Counted from the first letter of the stretch, positions 18,145 through 31,174 are shown. The stretch: DNA of 64,000 bases from an uncultured Cryomorphaceae bacterium (GCA_902614915.1 CACMMX010000003.1:1-64000), one strand, 5' to 3'. Notes: generated by a model not told the origin, from the sequence alone. Program-made: numbers and translations.

Positions 18145-21100
18145 ATGATCAATAAATTATCTCATTTATTCCTTATCTGCTCTATTCCTATGCTTGGTCA
18201 AGTGAGTTACGAGCAAGGAGAATATGTTCAGTTTAAAACAGCGAAACAAGGAATACATGTTTTGAATAGTAATGACTTGATTGAGGCTGGTATTCTATCC
18301 ATTGGAGATCGTTTAGATAGGCTTATACTACTTCAAAGGACGGAGTCCGTTTTATCTCATTTGAATGATACTGCTCAGACCTTTATTTCGGGAACACCTT
18401 ATTTTATTGATGATTCCGATTCTATTTTAGATCCTGCTTCAAAAGTTTACTTTTATTCTAACGCTTCACATGGAGTTGAATGGAACAATGATGATGGAAG
18501 GTACCAATACACCGCACATCCATATTCAAATTTTAAGCATTTTTTGATTTCTGCTACCGACCAGCCGAACATATATGGTATGACCAAAATTTCAGGTAAT
18601 TTAGCAGTACAAACCTCAAGAACAATTACTAATTCTCATCAGTTTTGGCATAGAGATACTGCTATGTACAATTTAGTGGGTACGGGTAGAAGATGGTTTG
18701 GTGAGTTGTTTGATTTTACAACTATCCAAACTTTTGAATTACCCTTTCAACCTTTAGTGAATTCGGGAAGTTCGAACATGCATATTGAATTAAATGCTGT
18801 TGCAAGGTCATCTAGCTCAGGTACGTCTCTGGCAGTTCAAGGGACTACCGGGATTCAGTTCCCTGCTATATCTAATTCTTTGATTGCTAATTATGTAACC
18901 GAAGGGTCCTTCAATTCATTCTTTCCCGCTTCTGAACAAATTGTGTTAAACTATGATAAAGGCAGCGATAATGGTGCAGCTCTGTGGTTAGATCAACTCA
19001 AAGTAAATTACCTTACCTCCAATAATTATTCTAGTCATCCAAATTATCAGAAAAAATTTCAAAACTTTCCTCGCAGTGCCGACTCTATATCAACCGTTCA
19101 AGTTGAAGGCCAGGGATTGTTAGTCTTCGAAGTAACTAGACCCGATCAACCTGTATGTATCGAACCATTTTTTGATTCAGGTATAACCTGGTGGAAGGTT
19201 ACAGAAGAGGAATTCAAAGAGTTTATAGCTATTCATCCGGATGATGCATTTAAACCCCAGTTAGTTCGAATGGGTAATTTATTGACTCTCGGTAAACTTT
19301 TGGAAAAAAATGCTTTAATAATTGCCCCAGACTCCATGATGGTCGCAGCCCAAAATTTAGCAGATATACAGAACTCAGTGGGCGTGAAATCTACGGCAGT
19401 TTCGTTAGAGGAAATATATGCTTACGTTAATGGTGGCACTCCAGATTTAGCGGCTATCAGACAATTTCTTGTAGAACTGTCATCGCTTCAGGCCAATAGA
19501 TTGCAATATTTAACGCTTTTCGGTGATGCCTCATACGATTATAAGCAAGCTCTTCCTGAGAAAACAAATCTGATTCCAACTTTTGAAAGCTATGGGAGCT
19601 TTTCCCTTTACTCATCGTATATCACTGACGATTATTTTGGCTACCTAGATCAAGGAGAAGGAATTAATTGGTATGCTGATGACCTTGATTTGGGTATAGG
19701 CAGAATTCCTGTTAAAAACAATTTACAGGCGCAAGAAGTAATTGCTAAAATTAATCAGTATGTCAATAGCGATCAGAGGTATGGTCCTTGGAGAGGGGAT
19801 ATGGTGCTCGTGGCAGATGATGTTGATGAATCTTGGGAAAGAGAATTTGCGGTTGTTCAAGATGCCTTGGCAAAGCGATTGGATACTATTCGTCCTGAAC
19901 TCAATTTGATAAAAATCTATACTGATGCTTACCTGCAAGAGTCTAAACCTGGCTCTCAGCGATACCCAAAAGCTAGAGAGGCATTATTTCGAAGTATAGA
20001 AAAAGGCGCCCTAGTTGTTAGTTTTGTGGGTCATGGTGGAGAAGTTGGTTGGGCCTCAGAGCGGATACTGCAATTGGAGGACATTAATGGCTGGACGAAT
20101 AATAATAAGTTACCTGTTTTTACAACCATAACATGTGAGTTCACCAGATTTGATGATCCAAATAGAGTAAGTGCCGGAGAGCAATTGTTTTTGAATCGAG
20201 ATGGCGGCGCTATTGCCTTGTTTTCAACTACTCGTAGTGTTTTTGCAACCAACAGTACCTATGATATTAACAGATTATTGAATCAAAAAATGATGAGTTT
20301 TGAAACACCTCGCTTGGGAGATGTTTTAAGAGATACCAAAAATAATAATATCAGTGGCGACAAGATAAAGTTCTCTTTAATAGGTGATCCAACTATACCC
20401 CTTTCTAAGCCGAATAAGGAAGTGGTTTTAGATTCTATAAATGGTTTTCCGTGGAGCGAATTTCAAGATACTCTAAATGCGCTTTCTTGGGTTGAAATTA
20501 AAGGTCATGTTGGCAGCAATTCGGCGATAGATGATAATTTCGAAGGAAAGGTTTGGTTGACTTTTTTTGATAAGGCTCAAGATTTACAGACACGCCGGAA
20601 TGATGGTGCAGGTACGGTATTTAATTATGAAACTCAAAACAACATCATCTTTCGTGGGGAATCTTCAGTGCGCGATGGTATATTTCGTCTGGAATTTAGA
20701 GTGCCGCTTGATATAAATTTAAGAGTAGGAAATCCAAAAGTGGTTTGCTATGCAGCAAGTCAAAATGAGGATGCCTGGGGTGGTCAACGCGATATTCTGA
20801 TTGGTGGAGTACATGATGGCACTATTACGGATAACCACGGTCCGGAAGTGAGATTATTTGTCAACGACACTAATTTTGTTTCTGGCGGAATTAGCGATGC
20901 AAATCCATTAGCAATAGGTCTTATGAAAGATGAAAGCGGAATTAATGCTGTAGGTCTTGGAATTGGACATAATATTGTATTAGAATTGGACGGTAATCCA
21001 GTTAATGTGAATGAAGCCTATTTGTCTAATATAGATGATTTCACTAGGGGCAGTATTTCGTTCCAATATTATGACCTTGAAGATGGCGAACATTCATTAT

Positions 21101-21486
21101 CACTTCGCGCATGGGATGTTATAAATCAGTGGGGATACGATGAAATTACCTTCACCGTAGTGAATGCTTTGGACCCTATTCTCGAACAGCTTGAAGTTTT
21201 TCCAAATCCATTTACCACCGAATTGAATTTTATCTTAAGGCACAATCAAAAAGGAGAGGAAGGATTACTAAGATTAACGTTGAGAGATAACCAAGGTAAA
21301 TTAATTTGGGAATGGACCGCAAATACAACACTTAACGGAACTTCTTCTGACTTACCAATGTTTCGAATTTCAGACATTCCAGATGATAAATTGACATCAG
21401 GTTTTTATAATGCTCGAGTGGATTGGAAGAGAACTTTGGATGGAAAATCTTCGAGAATACAAGAAAAGCTCATATATATACGTTAA
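18145..21486 (+). CDS. porU: Type IX secretion system sortase PorU
   Basis: PorU (1113 residues) is the gingipain-like (peptidase C25) signal peptidase of the T9SS. At the cell surface it removes the C-terminal signal of cargo proteins and attaches them to anionic lipopolysaccharide. A short signal peptide (to about residue 18, G-Q) opens the protein. The catalytic pair is H630 in F-V-G-H-G-G and C664 in I-T-C-E-F, spaced as in C25 peptidases. An Ig-like segment follows, and the C-terminus (from about 1010, with V-F-P-N-P-F) is a type-A T9SS sorting domain, as PorU itself carries. It starts the plus-strand unit porU-porV (28-base gap), with pdhA-pdhC behind. Confidence 0.96.
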   Translation: MINKLSHLFLICSIPMLGQVSYEQGEYVQFKTAKQGIHVLNSNDLIEAGILSIGDRLDRLILLQRTESVLSHLNDTAQTFISGTPYFIDDSDSILDPASKVYFYSNASHGVEWNNDDGRYQYTAHPYSNFKHFLISATDQPNIYGMTKISGNLAVQTSRTITNSHQFWHRDTAMYNLVGTGRRWFGELFDFTTIQTFELPFQPLVNSGSSNMHIELNAVARSSSSGTSLAVQGTTGIQFPAISNSLIANYVTEGSFNSFFPASEQIVLNYDKGSDNGAALWLDQLKVNYLTSNNYSSHPNYQKKFQNFPRSADSISTVQVEGQGLLVFEVTRPDQPVCIEPFFDSGITWWKVTEEEFKEFIAIHPDDAFKPQLVRMGNLLTLGKLLEKNALIIAPDSMMVAAQNLADIQNSVGVKSTAVSLEEIYAYVNGGTPDLAAIRQFLVELSSLQANRLQYLTLFGDASYDYKQALPEKTNLIPTFESYGSFSLYSSYITDDYFGYLDQGEGINWYADDLDLGIGRIPVKNNLQAQEVIAKINQYVNSDQRYGPWRGDMVLVADDVDESWEREFAVVQDALAKRLDTIRPELNLIKIYTDAYLQESKPGSQRYPKAREALFRSIEKGALVVSFVGHGGEVGWASERILQLEDINGWTNNNKLPVFTTITCEFTRFDDPNRVSAGEQLFLNRDGGAIALFSTTRSVFATNSTYDINRLLNQKMMSFETPRLGDVLRDTKNNNISGDKIKFSLIGDPTIPLSKPNKEVVLDSINGFPWSEFQDTLNALSWVEIKGHVGSNSAIDDNFEGKVWLTFFDKAQDLQTRRNDGAGTVFNYETQNNIIFRGESSVRDGIFRLEFRVPLDINLRVGNPKVVCYAASQNEDAWGGQRDILIGGVHDGTITDNHGPEVRLFVNDTNFVSGGISDANPLAIGLMKDESGINAVGLGIGHNIVLELDGNPVNVNEAYLSNIDDFTRGSISFQYYDLEDGEHSLSLRAWDVINQWGYDEITFTVVNALDPILEQLEVFPNPFTTELNFILRHNQKGEEGLLRLTLRDNQGKLIWEWTANTTLNGTSSDLPMFRISDIPDDKLTSGFYNARVDWKRTLDGKSSRIQEKLIYIR

Positions 21487-21514
21487 ACTTGCGCTGCAAC
21501 TCGCATATTAAATT

Positions 21515-22681
21515 ATGAAAAAACATATTCTCTTTCTTTTTTTGCTTGCATTTGCATCTGAAGGCTATGCGCAAAATGATCTAAAATATAATGTAGTAAC
21601 AACCGCTGTCCCAATCCTGTTAGTGAGCCCAGATTCGCGAGCAGGAGCGATGGGAGATGTAGGGGTTGCTTCAACACCAGATGGAAATTCTAGCGCTTGG
21701 AATCCAGCAAAACTTGCTTTTTTAGAGAATAAAGAAGCAAACATGGCCCTTTCGTATACACCTTGGATGTCCCGTTTAGTCCCCGATATTGATTTGGCTT
21801 ATGTTAATTATTCCAAGGCTTTAAGTGATAGACAAGGTATATCAGCTTCTCTAAGATATTTTTCGTTGGGTGAAATTAATTTCACAGACGGTAGCGGAAA
21901 TAGTTTGGGTACATTTAATCCTTATGAGTTTTACTTTGATGTTGCTTATGCATTGAAGCTGAGTGATTATTGGAGTGCAGGCACTGCGCTTCGATGGATT
22001 TACTCTGACATTGCCCAAGGACAAGTTGTTCAGGGACTTCAAACCAAACCTGGGCAGAGTGGAGCGGCAGACTTAGGGTTTTACTATCAAAGCAACTTTA
22101 ACAACGTTAAGGACGGAAGAAAACAAGCCTTCACCTCCGGTATAGCTATTACCAATTTGGGTGCAAAGATTGCTTATTCAGAGAGCGGCAACTCAGATTA
22201 TTTACCAACCAACCTTAGGATAGGAGGTGGATATCACTTACAAATTGATGAATATAATCTGTTCTCCGTATACTTAGATATAAATCGTCTCTTAGTACCG
22301 ACCCCACCAGAATACGGTGCTAATGGTGAAATTATAGCAGGTGTTGACTCGGATGATATGACCCCGTTGATTGGTGTAATTCAAAGTTTTAATCCCGCAG
22401 CAAAACCAGATGGCTTTACTGAGTTACTTCAAGAAAATATTTACAACTTTGGAATAGAGTACAAGTATAATGATTTCTTGTTTGCAAGAAGTGGTTATTT
22501 ACAAGAGCACAAGTTAAAGGGTAATCGTCAGTATGTTACTCTAGGTTTTGGGCTTATTTATAATGTATTTAGCATTGATATGGCTTATTTAATTCCTGCA
22601 AGCCCAACCACGCGATCACCATTAGAAAATACGCTGCGATTCTCCATGGCATTCAATATTGACGGCTTTTTGGCGCAGTAA
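21515..22681 (+). CDS. porV: Type IX secretion outer-membrane protein PorV (LptO)
   Basis: This 388-residue outer-membrane barrel of the FadL/PorV family has a signal peptide (MKKHILFLFLLAFASEGYAQ). The mature N-terminal part R-A-G-A-M-G-D-V-G-V-A-S-T-P-D-G-N and S-S-A-W-N-P-A-K-L-A-F is characteristic of PorV. PorV collects T9SS substrates by their C-terminal domains after translocation and hands them to PorU, so the porU-porV pairing reflects a physical partnership. It starts 28 bases after porU with no hairpin between them. Confidence 0.95.
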   Translation: MKKHILFLFLLAFASEGYAQNDLKYNVVTTAVPILLVSPDSRAGAMGDVGVASTPDGNSSAWNPAKLAFLENKEANMALSYTPWMSRLVPDIDLAYVNYSKALSDRQGISASLRYFSLGEINFTDGSGNSLGTFNPYEFYFDVAYALKLSDYWSAGTALRWIYSDIAQGQVVQGLQTKPGQSGAADLGFYYQSNFNNVKDGRKQAFTSGIAITNLGAKIAYSESGNSDYLPTNLRIGGGYHLQIDEYNLFSVYLDINRLLVPTPPEYGANGEIIAGVDSDDMTPLIGVIQSFNPAAKPDGFTELLQENIYNFGIEYKYNDFLFARSGYLQEHKLKGNRQYVTLGFGLIYNVFSIDMAYLIPASPTTRSPLENTLRFSMAFNIDGFLAQ

Positions 22682-22729
22682 ACTATTAATAAGTTTCTTG
22701 GATAATTAAAACTTAAATCGTATTCTCTT

Positions 22730-22758
22730 TTGCTAGGTGCGGTTTTGGATTATTTTTG
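22730..22758 (+). promoter_or_regulatory. Probable promoter of pdhA-pdhC
   Basis: TTG, an 18-base spacer and TATTTTTG (a full TAnnTTTG match) lie 22 bases before the pdhA ATG, giving a predicted leader near 18 bases. This also argues against the longer frame that would begin at the -33 element. Confidence 0.65.
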
Positions 22759-22780
22759 TCGCTCAAATACACTTAATATA

Positions 22781-23776
22781 ATGGCCAAAAAGCGCATTAC
22801 TAAAGCGACATATCTCAAATGGTATGAAGACATGCTTTTCTGGAGAAAGTTTGAAGACATGTCGGCAGCCTTATACATACAGCAAAAAATTCGTGGGTTC
22901 CTGCATTTATACAATGGACAAGAAGCTATTTTAGCAGGTTCAGCCTATGCAATGGAGGACGGTGACAAGATGATTACAGCCTACCGTAACCACGTCCAAC
23001 CGATTGCTCTTGGTGAGGATCCACGAAGAATTATGGCAGAATTGATGGGAAAGGTAACTGGAACATCACGTGGTAAAGGAGGTTCTATGCATATGTTTTC
23101 ACCCGAACTTGGCTTCTGGGGCGGACACGGTATTGTAGGTGGTCAGATTCCTTTAGGTGCAGGCTTAGCTTTTGCTGATAAGTACAAAGAAAAAAAGAAT
23201 GTCACTCTCACCTACATGGGAGATGGCGCAATAAGACAAGGTGCATGGCACGAAACCGCCAACTTAGCAATGATTTGGCAGTTACCAGTAGTCTTTATTG
23301 TAGAGAACAATGGCTATGCCATGGGAACATCGGTTGAGCGCACAGCTAATCATACGGATATCCATAAACTTGGTGACGGATATGAAATGCCAAATCGCGC
23401 CGTAGACGGTATGGATCCCATTTCTGTATATGATGCAGTTCACGAAGCTATGGAGCGCGCTCGTAACGGAGATGGTCCAACGCTTCTTGAAATACGAACA
23501 TACCGTTACAAAGGGCACTCCATGTCTGATCCGCAGAAATATAGATCTAAGGATGAGGTAGCTGAATACCAAGCAAAAGATCCAATTACCTTGTGTTTAA
23601 ATAAAATCAAAGCGGAAGGGTGGGCTAGTGACTCGGAAATTGAAAAAATCAATCAGCACGTTAAAGACTTAGTTAAAGAATGTGTTGAATTCGCTGAAGC
23701 TAGTGACTTCCCTGATGCTTCTGAAGTGTATGAAGGTGTATATGCTCAAGAAGATTATCCATTTATTAAAGATTAA
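22781..23776 (+). CDS. pdhA: Pyruvate dehydrogenase E1 component, alpha subunit
   Basis: This 331-residue subunit of the thiamine-diphosphate E1 decarboxylates pyruvate and reductively acetylates E2. Signatures include G-Q-E-A near residue 45, Y-R-N-H around 67, G-K-G-G-S-M-H-M, and the ThDP/Mg motif G-D-G-A...N-L-A...N-N-G-Y-A-M. The phosphorylation-loop-like Y-R-Y-K-G-H-S-M-S-D-P segment is also present. The start MAKKRITKA was chosen over an in-frame start 17 codons earlier because the extra residues are unlike the family and would overlap the promoter. pdhC follows 8 bases later; no beta-subunit gene is in the window, so E1 beta must be encoded elsewhere. Confidence 0.94.
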   Translation: MAKKRITKATYLKWYEDMLFWRKFEDMSAALYIQQKIRGFLHLYNGQEAILAGSAYAMEDGDKMITAYRNHVQPIALGEDPRRIMAELMGKVTGTSRGKGGSMHMFSPELGFWGGHGIVGGQIPLGAGLAFADKYKEKKNVTLTYMGDGAIRQGAWHETANLAMIWQLPVVFIVENNGYAMGTSVERTANHTDIHKLGDGYEMPNRAVDGMDPISVYDAVHEAMERARNGDGPTLLEIRTYRYKGHSMSDPQKYRSKDEVAEYQAKDPITLCLNKIKAEGWASDSEIEKINQHVKDLVKECVEFAEASDFPDASEVYEGVYAQEDYPFIKD

Positions 23777-23784
23777 AAGGAATT

Positions 23785-25041
23785 ATGGCTATCGTTATTA
23801 ATATGCCCCGTCTTTCGGATACAATGACTGAGGGGGTTGTGGCTAAATGGCACAAAAATGTTGGAGATCGAGTAAGTGAAGGAGATTTATTAGCTGAGAT
23901 TGAAACTGATAAGGCCACAATGGAATTTGAGGCTTTCCCGGGTCAAGAAGGTATTCTCTTGTATATTGGAACCGGCGAAGGCGAAATGTCTCCAGTGGAT
24001 ACGGTTTTAGCAATCCTAGGAGAAGAAGGTGAAGATATAGAATCCCTTAAAGGAGGTTCTGTGCCACCAGAAGACCCTGTCAAAGAAGAGGTTTCTAACC
24101 CAACTCCTGTTGAAGAGGCTCCAGTCACCGTTGCTTCGGTTGCTAACGTTGCTCCGGTAGTACCAATTGTTGTCCCATCAGATGGAAGTGTAAAGGCTTC
24201 TCCTTTAGCTAGAAAGTTAGCATCAGAGCGAGGTATTGATTTAAATATGCTTCAAGGTTCGGGAGACCGTGGTCGTATCATAAAGCGCGATGTAGACTCC
24301 TTCAATCCAGCATTTCATACTTCTGTACAGCCAGGAGTTAATGCTGTGCCTGTGGGTGTAGAAAACTTTACTGATACGCCTGTAAGTCAAATGCGTAAAG
24401 TAATTGCGAAGCGGTTGAGCGAAAGTAAGTTTAGTGCTCCCCACTTTTATATTACCATGGATATAAACATGGATCGTGCTATAGATGCGAGAAAAGCTCT
24501 GAACTCTAATGGAGATACAAAAATCAGTTTTAATGATTTGGTGATAAAATCATGTGCCCTTGCACTTAAAAAACACCCTGCAATAAATTCAGCATGGATG
24601 GGTGATAGAATTCGCCAGAGTGATCATGTCCATATTGGCGTTGCAGTTGCAGTTGAGGATGGTTTGTTAGTACCGGTTCTCAGACATGTAGATTTAATGT
24701 CTTTAGCTAACATTAGTGCAAATGTTAAAGACTTGGCCAGCAAAGCAAAAGATAAAAAATTACAGCCTGCAGATTGGGAAGGAAATACTTTTACAATTTC
24801 AAATCTTGGTATGTTCGGTATTGAAGAGTTCACTGCGATTGTGAATCCTCCAGATGCCGCTATACTTGCGGTAGGAGGAATCAAACAAGTACCTGTTGTA
24901 AAAGACGGTGCTGTAGTGCCGGGAAATGTAATGAAGATTACATTAAGTTGCGATCATCGAGTAATTGATGGAGCTTCAGGAGCGGCATTTCTGCAGACGA
25001 TTAAAGGGTTTTTAGAAAATCCAATTACTATGTTCGCATAA
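23785..25041 (+). CDS. pdhC: Pyruvate dehydrogenase E2, dihydrolipoamide acetyltransferase
   Basis: This 418-residue E2 has one lipoyl domain at 1-78 with the lipoylated Lys in E-T-D-K-A-T-M-E, a Pro/Val/Ala-rich flexible linker (about 85-130), a peripheral subunit-binding domain (about 133-170, A-S-P-L-A-R-K-L-A) and the acetyltransferase core with S-C-D-H-R-V-I-D-G-A near the C-terminus holding the catalytic His. It transfers the acetyl group from lipoate to CoA and forms the complex core. A single lipoyl domain is at the short end for flavobacterial E2 proteins as I recall. It is the last gene of the unit and is followed by a strong terminator. Confidence 0.95.
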   Translation: MAIVINMPRLSDTMTEGVVAKWHKNVGDRVSEGDLLAEIETDKATMEFEAFPGQEGILLYIGTGEGEMSPVDTVLAILGEEGEDIESLKGGSVPPEDPVKEEVSNPTPVEEAPVTVASVANVAPVVPIVVPSDGSVKASPLARKLASERGIDLNMLQGSGDRGRIIKRDVDSFNPAFHTSVQPGVNAVPVGVENFTDTPVSQMRKVIAKRLSESKFSAPHFYITMDINMDRAIDARKALNSNGDTKISFNDLVIKSCALALKKHPAINSAWMGDRIRQSDHVHIGVAVAVEDGLLVPVLRHVDLMSLANISANVKDLASKAKDKKLQPADWEGNTFTISNLGMFGIEEFTAIVNPPDAAILAVGGIKQVPVVKDGAVVPGNVMKITLSCDHRVIDGASGAAFLQTIKGFLENPITMFA

Positions 25042-25067
25042 GAGGCCTTTAAATATCACGTTTATAA

Positions 25068-25098
25068 CAGCCCGAACTGATGTTCGGGCTGCTTTATT
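25068..25098 (+). terminator. Rho-independent terminator after pdhC
   Basis: CAGCCCGAAC-TGAT-GTTCGGGCTG is a 10-bp perfect stem with a 4-base loop followed by CTTTATTT, 26 bases after the pdhC stop. Confidence 0.9.
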
Positions 25099-25120
25099 TA
25101 ATGACTAAATTAGAATTAGT

Positions 25121-25792
25121 ATGAAAAATATATGGATTACGGGAGGCTCCCGAGGAATAGGGCTAGAAACTGTTAGAGCATTTTTAGCAGATAATTTTAC
25201 TGTTGTAGTATTAACAAGAAACTGCAATGCACTTTCAGGACTTCTGGAACAATATCCCGAAACTCTGATATGCAAGTCAATAGATCTTACCAATATCAGA
25301 GAGGATGATTTACCCAAGCTCCAAGTCGATGCACTAATTAACAATGCAGGCACGTTAATTAACAAATCATTCGATTCAATTACTTCGGAGGATTTACATG
25401 TGGTTTACAGGACTAACGTTTTTGGTCCAATACATTTAATTCAAAAGTTAATGCCTCAATTTAGTCAAGGTGTACATGTTGTAAACATAAGTTCTGTTGG
25501 GGGAGTGACTGGTTCTGTAAAATTTCCAGGTCTAAGTGCATACAGCTCTTCTAAAGGGTCTCTTAGTATACTTACAGAGTGTCTTCAGGTAGAATACAGT
25601 GAGTCAACAAATTGGACATTTAACTGTCTTGCATTGGGCGCTGTACAAACCGAAATGCTTGAGAAAGCATTTCCTGGTTATCAAGCTCCTGTTCATCCTG
25701 AACAAATGGCTAAATACATTAAGCATTTTACACTTAATAATCATAGGGTCATGAAAGGAAGGGTAGTTGAGGTTTCATTGTCAAAACCTTAA
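25121..25792 (+). CDS. SDR family NAD(P)-dependent oxidoreductase
   Basis: This 223-residue classical short-chain dehydrogenase has the cofactor motif G-G-S-R-G-I-G-L at 7-14, N-N-A-G at about 75, the catalytic Ser in I-S-S-V, and Y-S-S-S-K (YxxxK) at about 144-148. At 223 residues it is slightly shorter than most SDRs, and the C-terminal substrate loop is reduced. It stands alone between the pdhC terminator and the rRNA promoter, so context gives no hint of substrate. Confidence 0.9.
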   Translation: MKNIWITGGSRGIGLETVRAFLADNFTVVVLTRNCNALSGLLEQYPETLICKSIDLTNIREDDLPKLQVDALINNAGTLINKSFDSITSEDLHVVYRTNVFGPIHLIQKLMPQFSQGVHVVNISSVGGVTGSVKFPGLSAYSSSKGSLSILTECLQVEYSESTNWTFNCLALGAVQTEMLEKAFPGYQAPVHPEQMAKYIKHFTLNNHRVMKGRVVEVSLSKP

Positions 25793-25928
25793 TCATCAGA
25801 TTTGTGTTGACCCTTATAAAGTTACATTTTATGAGGTATGTGGTAATGTTCCACCTACATTTGCAATCGCTTTGCAAATAAGATATGTTTTTAAGGTTAT
25901 TTGTTTAGGTAGTGTAATAATCCACATT

Positions 25929-25966
25929 ATAATCATGAATATTTCATACAAAATATTCATGATTAT
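25929..25966. repeat. AT-rich inverted repeat, possible terminator of the SDR gene
   Basis: Two 16-base arms (core AATCATGAATATTT and its exact complement) flank a 6-base loop. A TTTCTT stretch follows on the plus strand, so it may terminate the SDR transcript, but the stem has very few G-C pairs and it lies 137 bases beyond the stop. A cruciform or protein-binding palindrome is the alternative. Confidence 0.6.
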
Positions 25967-26083
25967 TTCTTAAAAAGAAACAAAGTAGCTAATCCATAGT
26001 CACTGTCTTTATTTAAAAATGAAAATTTAGAATTAAAGTGTTTTGTGAGAAGCAAAATATTTCTAAAAAAACAAACAAAAGTG

Positions 26084-26115
26084 TTGCGTAGGTAAAATAT
26101 AGCAACGTATATTTG
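26084..26115 (+). promoter_or_regulatory. rRNA operon promoter
   Basis: TTG, a 21-base spacer and TATATTTG match the Bacteroidota -33/-7 pattern. The sequence before it is A/T rich. Initiation near 26120 would give a leader of about 120 bases before 16S. Confidence 0.75.
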
Positions 26116-26150
26116 CCGCCCCGTTCGAAAGATAGGGGTAGAAAAAGAAA

Positions 26151-26168
26151 AAAGTTCTTTACATATTG
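26151..26168 (+). promoter_or_regulatory. boxA-like antitermination element before 16S
   Basis: AAAGTTCTTTACATATTG resembles the rRNA boxA (core CTTTA/GACA), the NusB-S10 binding site that prevents premature termination. Almost the same sequence recurs just before 23S, which supports a functional element. Confidence 0.65.
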
Positions 26169-26200
26169 ATTTAAGAAACAAGGAATGCAAAAACCTTGTC

Positions 26201-26214
26201 AATTATCCTTGAGT
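26201..26214 (+). other. Left arm of the 16S rRNA processing stem
   Basis: AATTAT-CC-TTGAGT pairs with ACTCAA-TT-ATAATT at 27785-27798: two 6-bp helices separated by a 2x2 internal loop that bring the ends of pre-16S together, as in RNase III processing stems. Confidence 0.65.
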
Positions 26215-26241
26215 TAATAGCTAGGAAACAAACAAAACATT

Positions 26242-27764
<1,523 letters not shown>

Positions 27765-27784
27765 TAGAGAAAAAGATAGTTATG

Positions 27785-27798
27785 ACTCAATTATAATT
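27785..27798 (+). other. Right arm of the 16S rRNA processing stem
   Basis: ACTCAATTATAATT pairs with the arm at 26201-26214, starting 20 bases after the mature 3' end of 16S. Confidence 0.65.
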
Positions 27799-27846
27799 TA
27801 ATAGGTTTTTCTTCTTTGTTTTCTTAAATCTTATAAACCTTTCTGA

Positions 27847-27920
27847 AGTCTCGTAGCTCAGCCGGTTAGAGCGCTACACTGATAATGTAGAGGTCGGCGG
27901 TTCGAGCCCGCCCGAGACTA
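27847..27920 (+). tRNA. tRNA-Ile (anticodon GAT)
   Basis: This 74-base tRNA lies in the 16S-23S spacer. The acceptor stem AGTCTCG/CGAGACT pairs at all seven positions, followed by U8-A9, a GCTC D-stem, the anticodon arm CTACA-CTGATAA-TGTAG with GAT, and a GGTTCGAGCC-type T-arm. CCA is not encoded and is added after transcription. Confidence 0.96.
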
Positions 27921-27936
27921 CTAGTAGATACAGAAA

Positions 27937-28010
27937 GGGGAATTAGCTCAGCTGGCTAGAGCGCCTGCCTTGCACGCAGGAGGTCATCGGTTCGACTCCG
28001 ATATTCTCCA
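27937..28010 (+). tRNA. tRNA-Ala (anticodon TGC)
   Basis: This 74-base tRNA follows tRNA-Ile by 16 bases. The acceptor GGGGAAT/ATTCTCC pairs with one G-U, and the anticodon loop CTTGCAC gives TGC. The T-arm contains GGTTCGACTCC. CCA is not encoded. The Ile-Ala pair is the standard spacer content of many bacterial rRNA operons. Confidence 0.96.
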
Positions 28011-28065
28011 CTTTGGTTTAGTAAAGTCAATCTTTAGTAGGGATTGACTTTGTTATGATAATCAG

Positions 28066-28084
28066 AAAGTTCTTTGACATATTG
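28066..28084 (+). promoter_or_regulatory. boxA-like antitermination element before 23S
   Basis: AAAGTTCTTTGACATATTG differs from the copy before 16S by one inserted G. A boxA repeated in the 16S-23S spacer is a known feature of rRNA operons. It directly precedes the 23S processing stem. Confidence 0.65.
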
Positions 28085-28085
28085 G

Positions 28086-28098
28086 TATGAACATATAG
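28086..28098 (+). other. Left arm of the 23S rRNA processing stem
   Basis: TATGAACATATAG is perfectly complementary to 30989-31001. Further inward CGTCTT (28105-28110) pairs with AAGACG (30977-30982) and GAAAG (28113-28117) with CTTTC (30971-30975), making an interrupted stem of 24 base pairs. Confidence 0.75.
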
Positions 28099-28110
28099 AG
28101 TAAGCGTCTT

Positions 28111-30977
<2,867 letters not shown>

Positions 30978-30988
30978 AGACGAAAGCC

Positions 30989-31001
30989 CTATATGTTCAT
31001 A
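30989..31001 (+). other. Right arm of the 23S rRNA processing stem
   Basis: CTATATGTTCATA is the exact complement of the arm at 28086-28098. Confidence 0.75.
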
Positions 31002-31027
31002 TTCCAATGTGTTATCTTATTTAAAGT

Positions 31028-31136
<109 letters not shown>

Positions 31137-31141
31137 TTCTG

Positions 31142-31174
31142 AGCCCAATCTAGAAATAGATTGGGCTTTTTTAT
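31142..31174 (+). terminator. rRNA operon terminator
   Basis: AGCCCAATCTA-GAAA-TAGATTGGGCT is an 11-bp perfect stem capped by a GAAA (GNRA) tetraloop and followed by a T-run. Confidence 0.93.

Larger units (their letters stand above)
25793..26241 (+). other. Non-coding rRNA operon upstream region
   Basis: This 449-base stretch holds no convincing gene. It contains a long AT-rich inverted repeat just after the SDR gene, an A/T-rich segment (about 25975-26080) in the position of an UP-like element, the rRNA promoter, a boxA-like element and the left arm of the 16S processing stem. Short open frames across it on both strands have no ribosome-binding context or recognisable product. Confidence 0.8.

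Noticed and set aside
25767-26202. Short frames on both strands between the SDR gene and 16S
   Set aside because: They cross the inverted repeat, promoter and boxA of the rRNA operon and resemble nothing.
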